Source of the DNA: Kluyvera sichuanensis
GTDB lineage: Bacteria > Pseudomonadota > Gammaproteobacteria > Enterobacterales > Enterobacteriaceae
Assembly: GCF_014218705.1 (NCBI RefSeq)
Contig: NZ_JABBJF010000019.1
Coordinates: 32,935-96,934 of the forward strand
Direction of reading: 5' to 3'
DNA: 64,000 bases
Shown piece by piece: positions 16,413 to 26,064 of this stretch (positions are counted from its first letter, which is position 1; each line of letters starts with the position of its first letter). The notes under the pieces are model-generated. The model searched no databases. It worked only from the letters and a program-made list of their open reading frames with translations, and was not told where the DNA came from. Position numbers and translations under genes: made by a program.

Positions 16413-17789
16413 TCAAGCAAACTGCTGGTTAGCGTTCTTTTCTTTCGCCACCGAAAGATCGGCAGCATCTTCAGCAAGGCTGAGGTCACGGTCACAAACT
16501 TCTGGCATCAACAACGCTGCAATAAGACCAATCACCGAATAACAAATCAGCATAATCACAATCGGATACCACGACCCGGTCATATTGCAGAAGATCCCTG
16601 CCAAAACGGGTCCAAAACCAACGGCAACCAGACCACCCGCCTCTTTCGAGATAGCCATACGAGTAAAGCGGTTACGCGAGCCGAACATCTCAGCCATCGT
16701 AATATTTTCCAGTGCAAACAGGCCCAACACTGCAAAGTTATGAATAATAATGATAGACATCATTATCACGCTGGCGCTGTAGGTTTTATCGACAATGATG
16801 GACACCATTGGATACGCCAGAATAATGGCGGAAATACAGAGCAAAATATAAGGCAGACGGCGACCATATTTATCGGATAGCCAACCAAGCAGCGGAATGG
16901 TCAGGAAACCGATAACGGAACTGATCATCAGCGCATCCGTTGGGATCCCTTTATCAAACAGCAATGTCTGTACCAGATATCCCGCCAGGAAGGTCTGGAT
17001 CAAGCCGGAATTACCCGCCTGACCAAAGCGCAGACCCGTGGCTAACCAGAAGGATTTGCTACGGAACATCGCGCCGATGGTATTGTCATTCGCCGGAGAT
17101 TCACTGACAACAACATCGCCTTCACTCACTTTTTCAAACACTGGGCTCTCTTTCAGGTTCATACGCAGCCAGATAGCGAAGATCATCACCACAACGCTTG
17201 CCAGGAACGGAATACGCCAGCCCCAGGCGACCAGTTCTTCGCGGTCAAGCAGGAAGAACATTACCGCCCAGATAGCCGTCGCCGTCAGCGTACCGCAGTT
17301 GGTCCCCATCGCCACCAGAGAGGAAATCAGGCCACGTTTGCCTTTAGGAGCATATTCAGCCAGCATGGTACCCGCACCAGAGATCTCTGCGCCGGCCCCC
17401 AATCCCTGAATAATACGTAGCGTTACCAACAGTATTGGCGCAAAAATACCAATCTGTGCATAGGTCGGTAACACACCAATTAACGTGGTACAGATCCCCA
17501 TCATGGTGATGGTAATAAAGAGCACCTTTTTACGCCCGACGCTGTCACCCATTTTGCCAAAAATAAATGCTCCAACAATACGTGCAATATAGCCGGCACC
17601 GTAGGTCCCCATCGCCAGAATTAATGCCATTGCAGCAGACTGTTCAGGGAAAAATATTTCATGGAAAACGAGCGCTGCACCTAATGAATAGAGCTGAAAA
17701 TCCATAAACTCTAATGCAGTCCCCAACCAACCGGATACGGCGGCCCTCACTAAATCAGATGTCGTTCTTTCATGTGTTAATTGCGTCAT
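16413..17789 (-). CDS. ydfJ: MFS metabolite:H+ symporter YdfJ
   Basis: A 458-residue major facilitator of the metabolite:proton symporter group (ShiA/ProP relatives). Twelve hydrophobic segments are visible with the signatures GTYGAGYIARIVGAFIFG, KMGDSVGRKKVL and IIQGLGAGAEISGAGTML. It matches E. coli YdfJ, which in K-12 lies next to the Qin prophage; here the gene is full length and directly follows rspB by 54 bases. The ATG at 17789 is chosen since GGAG lies upstream at workable distance. Probably takes up the same or a related sugar acid as the TRAP system. Confidence 0.92.
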   Translation of the reverse strand: MTQLTHERTTSDLVRAAVSGWLGTALEFMDFQLYSLGAALVFHEIFFPEQSAAMALILAMGTYGAGYIARIVGAFIFGKMGDSVGRKKVLFITITMMGICTTLIGVLPTYAQIGIFAPILLVTLRIIQGLGAGAEISGAGTMLAEYAPKGKRGLISSLVAMGTNCGTLTATAIWAVMFFLLDREELVAWGWRIPFLASVVVMIFAIWLRMNLKESPVFEKVSEGDVVVSESPANDNTIGAMFRSKSFWLATGLRFGQAGNSGLIQTFLAGYLVQTLLFDKGIPTDALMISSVIGFLTIPLLGWLSDKYGRRLPYILLCISAIILAYPMVSIIVDKTYSASVIMMSIIIIHNFAVLGLFALENITMAEMFGSRNRFTRMAISKEAGGLVAVGFGPVLAGIFCNMTGSWYPIVIMLICYSVIGLIAALLMPEVCDRDLSLAEDAADLSVAKEKNANQQFA

Positions 17790-17843
17790 TGCAATCATCT
17801 CCGGGTAAGATGCGTACGGCTTAATCGCATGATCTCGTTATTA

Positions 17844-18860
17844 TTAGTTAAACGTGAGTAAGACCTTGCAGCAGGATTTCTGATCCTTTTCAAATAATTC
17901 GATTGCATCAACGACATGGTGATAGTCAAAGTAATGCGTAATCAGTTTGTCAGGATCAATTAACCCTTTTTCTAACCACTCCAGAACCACCGGGAATTTA
18001 TTCGCATTAAGTCGCGAAGAATAAATGGAGAGTTCCTTACCGGTGATACCTTGTTGAGTAATGGTCGACGGATCGCTAGAGAAGCCCATCAGAACAATAC
18101 GGGCTGCAGGCGAAGCCAGGGTGATGGCTTCTTGCAAAATCGTCGGATGACATGCGGCATCGACAATCAGCGTCGGTTTAATCCCCTTCTCATCGAGCCA
18201 TTCCGCTAGCGGTTTCTCACCGTTGTTAATGACCCAATCGGCACCACAGCGCTCTGCCATGGCCAGTCGTTCGTTAATTCGGTCAGCCACGATGACCTGC
18301 TTAACACGATAAACGCCTTTCAACGCCTGCAGGGTGGTTAAACCCATCGGGCCCGCGCCATAAATCAACGCTACGTCAGCTTCCGTTGGATTCACCTGGC
18401 CGGTGACGTTTGCCGCAATTGTAAAGGGTTCAACCATCACGGCGTGGTGATCGGCAATATTATCCGCAACGCTCCAGGCATTTTTCGCCGGGACGACGGC
18501 ATATTCACTGAAACCGCCATCGCGATGGACGCCGAGTACCACCAGAGAAGTGCAGACGTTAGGTTTACCTACAGAACAGGGGTAGCAATGACCGCAACTG
18601 ATCACCGGATCAACACAAACCCGCTCCCCCATCTGCTTATCGGTGACACCTTCGCCAACGGCATCAATCACGCCAAAAAACTCATGACCGATAACGCGTG
18701 GATAGCGCGCAAAAGGGTTATGGCCGCGATAAATATGGCTATCAGAGCCGCAGATACCGGCTATTTTCACTTTAACGCGGACTTCACCCACTCCAGGTTC
18801 TGGCAATGGACGTTCTTCAATAACCAGTTCTTCAGGCTGTTTAATCACAATACTTTTCAT
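17844..18860 (-). CDS. rspB: Zinc-dependent dehydrogenase RspB (L-gulonate 5-dehydrogenase-like)
   Basis: A 338-residue medium-chain dehydrogenase with full zinc sites: catalytic zinc region GICGSDSHIYRG...GHEFFGVIDAVGEG and the structural cysteine cluster CGHCYPCSVGKPNVC, then the Rossmann loop YGAGPMGLTTLQAL near residue 170. It matches E. coli RspB (339). Start at 18860 follows AAGGAACGCGAA. RspB-type enzymes in ManD clusters oxidise L-gulonate to D-fructuronate, the likely role here. It lies 13 bases after rspA in one operon. Confidence 0.93.
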   Translation of the reverse strand: MKSIVIKQPEELVIEERPLPEPGVGEVRVKVKIAGICGSDSHIYRGHNPFARYPRVIGHEFFGVIDAVGEGVTDKQMGERVCVDPVISCGHCYPCSVGKPNVCTSLVVLGVHRDGGFSEYAVVPAKNAWSVADNIADHHAVMVEPFTIAANVTGQVNPTEADVALIYGAGPMGLTTLQALKGVYRVKQVIVADRINERLAMAERCGADWVINNGEKPLAEWLDEKGIKPTLIVDAACHPTILQEAITLASPAARIVLMGFSSDPSTITQQGITGKELSIYSSRLNANKFPVVLEWLEKGLIDPDKLITHYFDYHHVVDAIELFEKDQKSCCKVLLTFN

Positions 18861-18873
18861 TTCGCGTTCCTTA

Positions 18874-20088
18874 TCACCAGTTCCACAACGTGCCATCTTC
18901 CAGACGAGCTACCGGCAGATAGGCAGGGTCGTACGGATATTTCGCCGCCAGTTTTTCGTCAAACTCGATGCCTAAGCCCGGTTTGTCGCCTGGATGCATA
19001 TAGCCATTATCGAAGGTCCAGTTATGTGGGAAGACTTCCAGCATCTGCTCGGAGTAACCCATGTATTCCTGAACGCCGAAGTTTGGTACCCACAGGTCAA
19101 AGTGCAGCGCGGCGGCCATGCAGACCGGAGAGAGGTCTGACGGGCCGTGAGAGCCGGTACGCACCTGATAAAGAGAGGCAAAGTCAGCAATTCGGCGCAT
19201 GCCGGTAATGCCGCCCGCGTGGGTAATGGTGGTACGGATATAGTCGATCAGCTGCTCTTCAATCAGCTGTTTACAATCCCAGATGCTATTGAACACTTCG
19301 CCAACCGCAATCGGGGTAACGGTATGCTGGCGAATCAGGCGGAAGCACTCCTGGTTCTCCGCAGGGGTTGGATCTTCCATCCAGAACAGGCGGTACTGTT
19401 CAATGCTCTTACCAAAGCGGGCCGCTTCAATTGGGGTCAGGCGGTGATGCATATCGTGCAGCAGATGTTCGTCAAAGCCGAACTGATTACGTACCGCATC
19501 AAACAGTTTTGGGGTGAAATCGAGGTATTTCTCGGTGGACCACAGTTGTTCATCTGGCCACTGCCCTTTGGTGGCCGGTTCGTAGGCCAGCCCTTTGCCT
19601 TTAGACATACCGTAGGTCGTTTTCATGCCCGGCACGCCGCACTGAACGCGAATGGCCTTAAAGCCCATCTCTTTATGACGCGCGTAATCTTCCAGCACTT
19701 CATCAATGGTATGGCCGGTGGTGTGGCAGTACACCATCACGCCCTCACGGGACGCGCCGCCCAGCAACTGGTACAGCGGCATATTGGCGGCTTTAGCTTT
19801 AATATCCCACAGCGCCATATCAACCGCAGAGATGGCGGACATCGTCACCGGGCCGCGACGCCAGTAAGCGCCTTTATAGAAGAACTGCCAGATATCTTCG
19901 ATGCGGTGCGCATCGCGCCCCACCAGTTGCGGGCACAAATGATCCTTCAGGTAAGAAGCAACGGAGAGCTCGCGACCATTTAACGTTGCGTCACCATAGC
20001 CGACTAAGCCGCTATCGGTGGTAATTTTCAGCGTGACAAAGTTACGTCCAGGACAGGTTACAAAAACCTCAGCGCCCACAATTTTCAT
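18874..20088 (-). CDS. rspA: D-mannonate dehydratase family protein RspA
   Basis: A 404-residue enolase-superfamily enzyme of the ManD group, identical in length to E. coli RspA. The metal-binding acids lie in the barrel strands ([31 protein letters not shown]) and the loop [18 protein letters not shown] is characteristic. The ATG at 20088 is preferred over a TTG two codons upstream, following AAGGA. It dehydrates D-mannonate, often slowly, to 2-keto-3-deoxygluconate; the older starvation-sensing (homoserine lactone) idea is less supported. A candidate RspR site lies 64 bases upstream. Confidence 0.95.
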   Translation of the reverse strand: MKIVGAEVFVTCPGRNFVTLKITTDSGLVGYGDATLNGRELSVASYLKDHLCPQLVGRDAHRIEDIWQFFYKGAYWRRGPVTMSAISAVDMALWDIKAKAANMPLYQLLGGASREGVMVYCHTTGHTIDEVLEDYARHKEMGFKAIRVQCGVPGMKTTYGMSKGKGLAYEPATKGQWPDEQLWSTEKYLDFTPKLFDAVRNQFGFDEHLLHDMHHRLTPIEAARFGKSIEQYRLFWMEDPTPAENQECFRLIRQHTVTPIAVGEVFNSIWDCKQLIEEQLIDYIRTTITHAGGITGMRRIADFASLYQVRTGSHGPSDLSPVCMAAALHFDLWVPNFGVQEYMGYSEQMLEVFPHNWTFDNGYMHPGDKPGLGIEFDEKLAAKYPYDPAYLPVARLEDGTLWNW

Positions 20089-20151
20089 CTTCAATCCTTA
20101 GCTTTACATCTCATCGGTTAGTGAGGCGAAATTACGCCTGACCAAACTACC

Positions 20152-20161
20152 ATACAAGTAT
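20152..20161. promoter_or_regulatory. RspR-like site ATACAAGTAT before rspA
   Basis: ATAC-AA-GTAT within ACTACCATACAAGTAT, 64 bases upstream of the rspA ATG; the same 16 bases precede the TRAP operon. Confidence 0.6.
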
Positions 20162-20250
20162 AAAGATCAAAATTTACCGGATAAGATCACAAAAATGAGG
20201 GGACAAGCTCAGTTCAAAAGACGAGAAATACGAAGAAAAAAGAAGGGGTA

Positions 20251-20266
20251 TGGCCCTTTCGGGCCA
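20251..20266 (-). terminator. Hairpin after ynfA
   Basis: TGGCCC-TTTC-GGGCCA stem just past the ynfA stop; on the minus strand it is followed by a T-rich but interrupted tract, so termination may be partial. Confidence 0.5.
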
Positions 20267-20270
20267 GACG

Positions 20271-20597
20271 TCAGGCGCGTCCCCAACCGGCGACGATAAT
20301 CAGCATACCGCAAAGAGCAACGGCTGCACCGAGCCAGTCATACATCGTCAGCTTTTCACCTTCAACGACACGTAGCCATAGCAGAGCAGTAAAGATATAC
20401 ACCCCACCATAGGCGGCATAAACGCGGCCGCTGGCAGCGGGATGCAGCGTAAGCAGCCAGACAAACAGGGCCAGCGCTAACCCTGCCGGCAACAGCAACA
20501 GCGGCGTCGCCCCCCGCTTCAACCATAACCACGGTAAATAGCAGCCGATAATTTCACACAGCGCGGTAGCAAAAAAGAGCAGCGAAGTTTTTAACAT
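20271..20597 (-). CDS. ynfA: UPF0060 membrane protein YnfA
   Basis: A 108-residue four-helix inner-membrane protein matching E. coli YnfA in length and in the motifs [31 protein letters not shown] and [12 protein letters not shown]. YnfA is structurally related to the small multidrug resistance pumps and has been proposed to export cationic drugs. It is divergent from ynfB, as in K-12. Confidence 0.93.
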   Translation of the reverse strand: MLKTSLLFFATALCEIIGCYLPWLWLKRGATPLLLLPAGLALALFVWLLTLHPAASGRVYAAYGGVYIFTALLWLRVVEGEKLTMYDWLGAAVALCGMLIIVAGWGRA

Positions 20598-20747
20598 CGT
20601 TTATCTTCATCAAAATACGAATTTCCCTATGATACGCAAAAATCAACCGGATTCGACCACGGGATTTTCGCGGGTATGCCCGTCGCCAGAGTTGTAGTAG
20701 ACTGCTTTCAGGAGTCATCGTATTCACCACGTTAAAGGAACTCACCG

Positions 20748-21086
20748 ATGAAAATTACACTTAGCAAACGCCTTTGCCTGACGGCTATGCTGACGCTGGG
20801 TGCCATTGTGTACACCGCCTCCGCTTCTGCTGAAACCAACAAACTGGTTATTGAATCTGGCGATAGCGCACAGAGTCGCCAGAACGCGGCGATGGATAAA
20901 GAACAATGGAACGACACCCGTCAGCTGCGCCAGAAAGTGAACAAACGCGCTGAAAAAGAGTGGGATAAAGCAGACGTTGCTTTTGATGCCCGCGACAATT
21001 GCCTGAAAAGCACCAACGTGAACGCGTACTGGGAACCCAACACCCTGCGCTGCCTTGACCGCTCAACCGGGCGCGTTGTTCGCTAA
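20748..21086 (+). CDS. ynfB: Periplasmic UPF0482 protein YnfB
   Basis: A 112-residue secreted protein with a signal peptide ending at ASASA (about residue 28), then the YnfB family sequence [20 protein letters not shown] and a C-terminal pair of cysteines ([18 protein letters not shown]) that could form a disulfide. Function unknown. AAGGAA precedes the ATG. In K-12 speG follows; here a terminator and then convergent ynfC follow instead. Confidence 0.93.
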   Translation: MKITLSKRLCLTAMLTLGAIVYTASASAETNKLVIESGDSAQSRQNAAMDKEQWNDTRQLRQKVNKRAEKEWDKADVAFDARDNCLKSTNVNAYWEPNTLRCLDRSTGRVVR

Positions 21087-21095
21087 TCACAGCAA

Positions 21096-21122
21096 AAAAG
21101 GGCGCTTCTCAGCGCCCTTTTC
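21096..21122. terminator. Terminator between ynfB and ynfC
   Basis: Stem AAAAGGGCGCT/AGCGCCCTTTT with a TCTC loop, usable on both strands and placed between the convergent genes. Confidence 0.85.
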
Positions 21123-21143
21123 TTTACCACTTATCTATTCACA

Positions 21144-21854
21144 TCAGTAATACTCAATGGTGTTTTTAATGGTGTAGCGCTGCGTCACCGACGGCTTAAC
21201 GCTCTGGTCCACCACCTCTAACTCGCAGCTCACCGGATTATCGTGGCGATCGTAATCACAGCTTTGCGTAACGTTACCCGCAGGCTGTTTATTGAGCATA
21301 CTCACGGCGGTGTAGTCGAGCTTTTTACGCGAATCCTGCGATGGGGTTGAGATAACCGACAGCGTGACCCCTTTTAACGTAGACACTTTGCCCAGCGGAT
21401 ACCCTTCATTGTCATAGCGGTAATCCACCTCGCTATCTTTACCGAGCGCTTTGACGACAAAGCCGTTGTCGTCGGTTTCCCATTTCACGCCCGCCGAAGG
21501 GAATTCAGCCAACTGGCATTTTCCCTGTAACCGCACGCGTTTCTCGTGGGTAACGCCGTCAAGATAATAGTTGGCGTTCAATACCAGCAGTGCGCCAGAA
21601 TCCTGCTCGATATCATGAAACTCCAGCATGTCGAAACAGCCTTCCGGCGACAGTTGCGCGCTCACCCGCTTTGCCACCTCGCCTTTTTCGTTAAGCAGCG
21701 TCTGGCTGAAATCCTTCACCGGACCGCGCAGCGGGTCGAAGTCGAATTCGTTAGAAAAACTTGCCATTTCCGGGGTGAACGCGGCCGGCGCGTTTTTGTT
21801 ATCGCAGCCACTCAGCACGGCAAGCGCCGAGGCCAGTAAAATCAGTTTCTTCAC
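21144..21854 (-). CDS. ynfC: Lipoprotein YnfC (UPF0257)
   Basis: A 236-residue outer-envelope lipoprotein; the lipobox LAVLSGC sets Cys at about residue 17. The GTG at 21854 is used because it gives a proper short signal peptide, the exact E. coli length and AGGA upstream; the upstream ATG would bury the signal. The core matches YnfC (FTPEMASFSNEFDFDPLRGP, CQLAEFPSAGVKWETDDNGF). Function unknown. Confidence 0.93.
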   Translation of the reverse strand: MKKLILLASALAVLSGCDNKNAPAAFTPEMASFSNEFDFDPLRGPVKDFSQTLLNEKGEVAKRVSAQLSPEGCFDMLEFHDIEQDSGALLVLNANYYLDGVTHEKRVRLQGKCQLAEFPSAGVKWETDDNGFVVKALGKDSEVDYRYDNEGYPLGKVSTLKGVTLSVISTPSQDSRKKLDYTAVSMLNKQPAGNVTQSCDYDRHDNPVSCELEVVDQSVKPSVTQRYTIKNTIEYY

Positions 21855-22038
21855 GCCACAATCCTGTTTCGGGAATTTATTCAATTATATTAGCAATATA
21901 AAATTGTTTATAGTCTGGCCAGGCGGAAATCAAAAATTAACCGCCCTTGCTAAGAAACATCAGAAAATGAGATTCAAAGACAAACGCTTACACTCCCCCT
22001 GCTATACTTTTCACGAATCTTATGAAAAGGAGCCGATC

Positions 22039-22293
22039 ATGCTGTCTTCACGTTGGATACTGGCACTACTGCTCGCAGGCGCGATGCCCGCGCTGGCCGC
22101 CGTACCTGACTCCTGTGAACGTGTCAGGAGCGACATTCAGCAGAAAATCACGCAAAACGGCGTCGCTGAAAGCGCCTTTACTCTTGATATCGTGCCTAAC
22201 GATCAGGCCGATCAGCAAGGGGCACAGGTCGTCGGACACTGCGCAAATGACACCTTTAAAATTCTCTACACCCGCACCGATAACGCACAGTAA
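22039..22293 (+). CDS. ynfD: DUF1161 secreted protein YnfD
   Basis: An 84-residue periplasmic protein with a signal peptide to about residue 20 (MPALAA) and the DUF1161 core DSCERVRSDIQQKITQNGV and QVVGHCANDTFKILYTR, with two cysteines likely to be paired. It is shorter than E. coli YnfD (101), missing the C-terminal tail. Start chosen at 22039 after AAGGAGCCGATC. Function unknown. Confidence 0.92.
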   Translation: MLSSRWILALLLAGAMPALAAVPDSCERVRSDIQQKITQNGVAESAFTLDIVPNDQADQQGAQVVGHCANDTFKILYTRTDNAQ

Positions 22294-22299
22294 TGCGCT

Positions 22300-22321
22300 A
22301 CCGCCTCTCTTGAGAGGCGGT
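22300..22321. terminator. Perfect hairpin between ynfD and the next gene
   Basis: ACCGCCTCTC-TT-GAGAGGCGGT, a 10-base-pair stem with minimal loop between convergent stops; only a weak T-tract follows. Confidence 0.6.
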
Positions 22322-22326
22322 GTCGT

Positions 22327-22728
22327 TTAGCCCTTCTTCTCCACGATAAATTCCAGCGCAAGCCCAATCAGCACGCCGTCACGCAGCGAATGATCGTCAG
22401 AAAGCGCATCCAGCCCGCCCTGAAAACGCAGCTTTTGCGACGTGGTGTTAATGGTTAATTTCGAGTGCAGGCACGGCAGCGCCTGAGAACTGATGGGATA
22501 CACTACGCGCCCGGAAACCAGCACCGGAATTTTGCGCAACTCAGCGGATCTCAGTACCCCAATGGTGGAATAGAGCACGGCAACCGGCGTTACGGCGAGG
22601 ACTTTGCCGTCCGTCACGCTGATAAAATCGAGCAAAATTTCGGGGCGCAAAAAATTTAACCCTTTGTAGGGAACCGTGACCGTCTCAATCGCGGGCATCG
22701 GAATAACGGACGAATCAATATCCTGCAT
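22327..22728 (-). CDS. Hypothetical 133-residue protein
   Basis: A soluble protein starting MQDIDSSVIPMPAIETVTVP and ending in GLALEFIVEKKG; no signal peptide or membrane helix is evident. The start at 22728 has a GGA 8 bases upstream; a longer form of 164 residues has a basic, less plausible extension. I do not recognise the family. It is an insertion relative to K-12 between ynfD and ynfE, and its promoter would face the anaerobic operon. Confidence 0.55.
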   Translation of the reverse strand: MQDIDSSVIPMPAIETVTVPYKGLNFLRPEILLDFISVTDGKVLAVTPVAVLYSTIGVLRSAELRKIPVLVSGRVVYPISSQALPCLHSKLTINTTSQKLRFQGGLDALSDDHSLRDGVLIGLALEFIVEKKG

Positions 22729-22889
22729 GGGTAGGTTCCATAAGTAACGGATTAGCGGTAAGAAAATCAGCCTGCGGGAACCCGCAGACCGTAACAAAAC
22801 TGTTTTTATGTTGTAAAACAATTATGCACATGACCTCTTCACCTGGCAAACACCGCCACGCAAATACCCTATCAGGATGACCTCCTGTT

Positions 22890-22903
22890 TTGACCGGGAT
22901 TAA
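22890..22903 (+). promoter_or_regulatory. FNR-like site before ynfE
   Basis: TTGAC-CGGG-ATTAA matches the FNR consensus TTGAT-N4-ATCAA at 8 of 10 positions, 97 bases upstream of the ynfE start. FNR activation of ynfEFGH-dmsD is established in E. coli. Confidence 0.5.
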
Positions 22904-22912
22904 TACTTGTAT
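22903..22912. promoter_or_regulatory. ATACTTGTAT element before ynfE
   Basis: The reverse complement of the ATACAAGTAT element of the rsp cluster, abutting the FNR-like site. It may be a chance match of a 10-base palindrome or a real GntR-type operator. Confidence 0.3.
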
Positions 22913-22999
22913 ACCACCAACCAGGTATCATTCTTCTCCATTGTTAGCAGGTTTTTAATTTCACGCTGGAATCATTAAACAAAAATAATGGAGTGAGCA

Positions 23000-25435
23000 A
23001 TGTCTGATCAGGAAAAGCCAGGGGGGCTAAGCCGACGCACCCTCATTAAATCGTCGGCTATCGGCTCCTTAGCATTCGCAGCGGGCGGTCTCTCGCTCCC
23101 CTTCTCTTTACGCGCGACGGCTGCCGCCGTGCAACAGGCCAGCCAGCCGGAAGACAAAGTGGTCTGGGGCGCCTGTTCAGTCAACTGCGGCAGTCGCTGC
23201 GCGCTGCGCCTGCATGTGAAAGACGATGAAGTGTATTGGGTCGAAACCGACAATACCGGCCACGATATCTATGGCGATCACCAGGTACGCGCCTGCCTGC
23301 GCGGGCGTTCTATTCGCCGTCGTATCAACCACCCCGATCGTCTGAACTATCCGATGAAGCGCGTAGGTAAACGCGGCGAAGGTAAATTCGAACGCATTAG
23401 CTGGGATGAAGCGCTGGACACGATCGCCAGTAACCTTAAGCGTGTAGTGAAAGATTACGGCAACGAATCCGTCTACATTAACTACTCTTCCGGCATCGTC
23501 GGCGGTAATATCACTCGCTCCTCACCATCCGGCTCTGCCGTGATGCGCCTGATGAACTGCTACGGCGGCTCGCTCAACCAGTACGGCACCTACAGCACCG
23601 CCCAGATTGCCTGCGCCATGCCGTATACCTACGGCACCAACGACGGCAACAGCACTTCCGATATCGAAAACAGTAAACTGGTGGTGATGTTCGGCAACAA
23701 CCCTGCAGAAACTCGCATGAGCAGCGGCGGCATCACCTATTATCTTGAACAAGCTCGCGAACGCTCAAATGCGCGCATGATCGTTATCGATCCGCGCTAT
23801 ACCGATACCGCCGCAGGCCGTGAAGATGAGTGGATCCCGATTCGTCCGGGTACCGATGCCGCACTGGTTGCCGGCATTGCCTGGGTACTGATTGACGAGA
23901 ATCTGGTCGATCAGCCGTTCCTTGATAAGTACTGCGTTGGTTACGACGAGAAAACCCTACCGGAAGGCGCGCCGGCTAACGGTCACTACAAGGCATACAT
24001 TCTCGGTCAGGGCGATGACGGCGTGGCGAAAACCCCGCAGTGGGCTTCGAGCATTACCGGTATTCCTGCCGACAGAATCATCAAGCTGGCACGTGAAATC
24101 GGCAGCGCTAAACCGGCCTATATTTGCCAGGGCTGGGGGCCGCAGCGTCAGGCAAACGGCGAGCTCTCTGCCCGTGCGATTGCCATGCTGCCGATTCTGA
24201 CCGGTAATGTCGGTATTAACGGCGGTAACAGCGGCGCGCGCGAATCGACCTATACCATTACCATCGAGCGCTTCCCGGTGCTGGAAAACCCGGTCAAAAC
24301 GGCCATTTCCTGCTTTACCTAGACCGATGCGATTGACCACGGCGCCGAGATGACCGCCACCCGCGACGGCGTGCGCGGCAAAGATAAACTGGATGTGCCT
24401 ATCAAGTTTTTCTGGAACTATGCGGGCAATACCATCATTAATCAGCACTCAGATATCAATAAAACCCACGAGATTTTGCAGGACGACAGCAAATGCGAAA
24501 TGATCGTGGTGATTGAGAACTTTATGACCGCCTCGGCGAAGTACGCCGATATCCTGCTGCCCGACCTGATGACCGTTGAACAGGAAGACATTATTCCCAA
24601 CGACTACGCCGGGAATATGGGCTACCTGATCTTTATTCAGCCGGCAACCGCGCCAAAATTCGAACGCAAGCCGATCTACTGGATCTTAAGCGAAGTGGCG
24701 AAACGTCTGGGCAACGATGTGTACCAGAAGTTCACAGAAGGACGTTCTCAGGAGCAATGGCTGCAGTATCTGTACGCCAAAATGCGCGCCAAAGACGCAG
24801 ATTTACCGACCTATGATGAACTCAAAAAGATGGGCATCTATAAGCGCAAAGACCCGAACGGGCACTTTGTCGCCTACCAGAGTTTCCGCAAAGACCCAGA
24901 AGCCAATCCGTTAAAAACGCCGTCGGGCAAAATTGAAATCTACTCCAGCCGCCTGGCCGATATCGCCGCGAAATGGCAGCTTGAGAAAGACGAAACCATC
25001 AGCCCGCTGCCGGTTTACGCCTCCACCTTTGAAGGCTGGGACGATCCGCTGCGCGGCACTTTCCCGCTACAGCTGTTTGGTTTCCACTTTAAAGCTCGCA
25101 CCCACTCAAGCTACGGCAACGTTGATGTGCTGAAAGCCGCCTGCCGTCAGGAAGTGTGGTTAAACCCGCTGGATGCGCAGAAACGCGGGATCCAGAACGG
25201 CGACATGGTGCGCGTGTTTAACGGCCGCGGTGAGCTGCGAATTCCGGCGAAAGTCACGCCGCGCATTATGCCGGGCGTGTCCGCAATGGGCCAGGGCGCC
25301 TGGCACGACGCCGAGATGAACGGCGACCGGATTGACCACGGTTCCTGCATCAACACGCTGACCACGCATCGCCCTTCTCCACTGGCGAAAGGCAACCCGC
25401 AGCACACCAACCTGGTTGAGATCGAGAAGGTATAA
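23000..25435 (+). pseudogene. ynfE: DMSO/selenate reductase catalytic subunit YnfE/YnfF with in-frame amber codon
   Basis: An 812-codon frame for a molybdopterin oxidoreductase equal in length to E. coli YnfE/YnfF (807-808). It has a twin-arginine signal (SRRTLIKSSAIG), a 4Fe-4S cluster motif CSVNCGSRC with the fourth Cys in RACLRGRS, and the molybdopterin blocks GNNPAETRMSSGG and VIDPRYTDTAAG. Codon 441 is TAG at 24320-24322 where relatives have TGG (the Trp of F-x-WTDAID); the frame continues intact for 371 codons to IEKV. The product is thus a truncated 440-residue protein unless suppressed. Only one paralogue is present, against two in K-12. SD AATGGAGTGAGC precedes the start. Confidence 0.92.
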
Positions 25436-25445
25436 GGATTAGCCC

Positions 25446-26063
25446 ATGAGCACCCAATACGGATTTTTCATCGACTCGGCCCGCTGCACCGGTTGTAAAA
25501 CCTGCGAGCTGGCCTGTAAAGATTACAAAGACTTAACTCCGGACGTTAGCTTCCGCCGTATTTACGAATACGCGGGCGGCGACTGGCAGGAAGATAACGG
25601 CGTCTGGAATCAGAACGTCTTTGCTTACTATCTCTCCATCGCCTGTAACCACTGCGAAGACCCGGCCTGTACCAAAGTGTGCCCTAGCGGCGCGATGCAC
25701 AAACGCGAAGATGGCTTTGTTGTCGTCAACGAAGATGTCTGCATCGGCTGCCGTTACTGCCATATGGCCTGCCCGTATGGTGCGCCGCAGTACAACGAAG
25801 CTAAAGGTCATATGACCAAATGCGACGGCTGTCATGAGCGCGTGGCGGAAGGCAAGAAGCCGATTTGCGTGGAGTCCTGCCCGCTGCGTGCGCTGGACTT
25901 TGGGCCTATCGAAGAACTGCGGCAGAAGCACGGTACGCTTGCGGCGGTGGCGCCGCTGCCGTCCGCGCACTTCACCAAGCCAAGCATTGTGATTAAACCC
26001 AACGCCAATGCACGTCCGTGCGGCGATACCACTGGCTATCTGGCCAATCCGAAGGAGGTGTAA
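25446..26063 (+). CDS. ynfG: DMSO reductase-type iron-sulfur subunit YnfG
   Basis: A 205-residue electron-transfer protein with four 4Fe-4S cysteine motifs: CTGCKTCELAC (residues 17-27), CNHCEDPACTKVC (about 67-79), CIGCRYCHMAC (about 99-109) and CDGCHERV...CVESC (about 126-145). It would pass electrons from the YnfH anchor to the molybdenum subunit. Starts 10 bases after the catalytic gene and is intact, so loss of the upstream stop codon's effect would matter through polarity only. Confidence 0.95.
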   Translation: MSTQYGFFIDSARCTGCKTCELACKDYKDLTPDVSFRRIYEYAGGDWQEDNGVWNQNVFAYYLSIACNHCEDPACTKVCPSGAMHKREDGFVVVNEDVCIGCRYCHMACPYGAPQYNEAKGHMTKCDGCHERVAEGKKPICVESCPLRALDFGPIEELRQKHGTLAAVAPLPSAHFTKPSIVIKPNANARPCGDTTGYLANPKEV

Positions 26064-26064
26064 G

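Noticed and set aside
24320..24322. TAG read as pyrrolysine
   Set aside because: Enterobacteria lack the pyl system, and relatives have Trp at this place, so a nonsense change is simpler.
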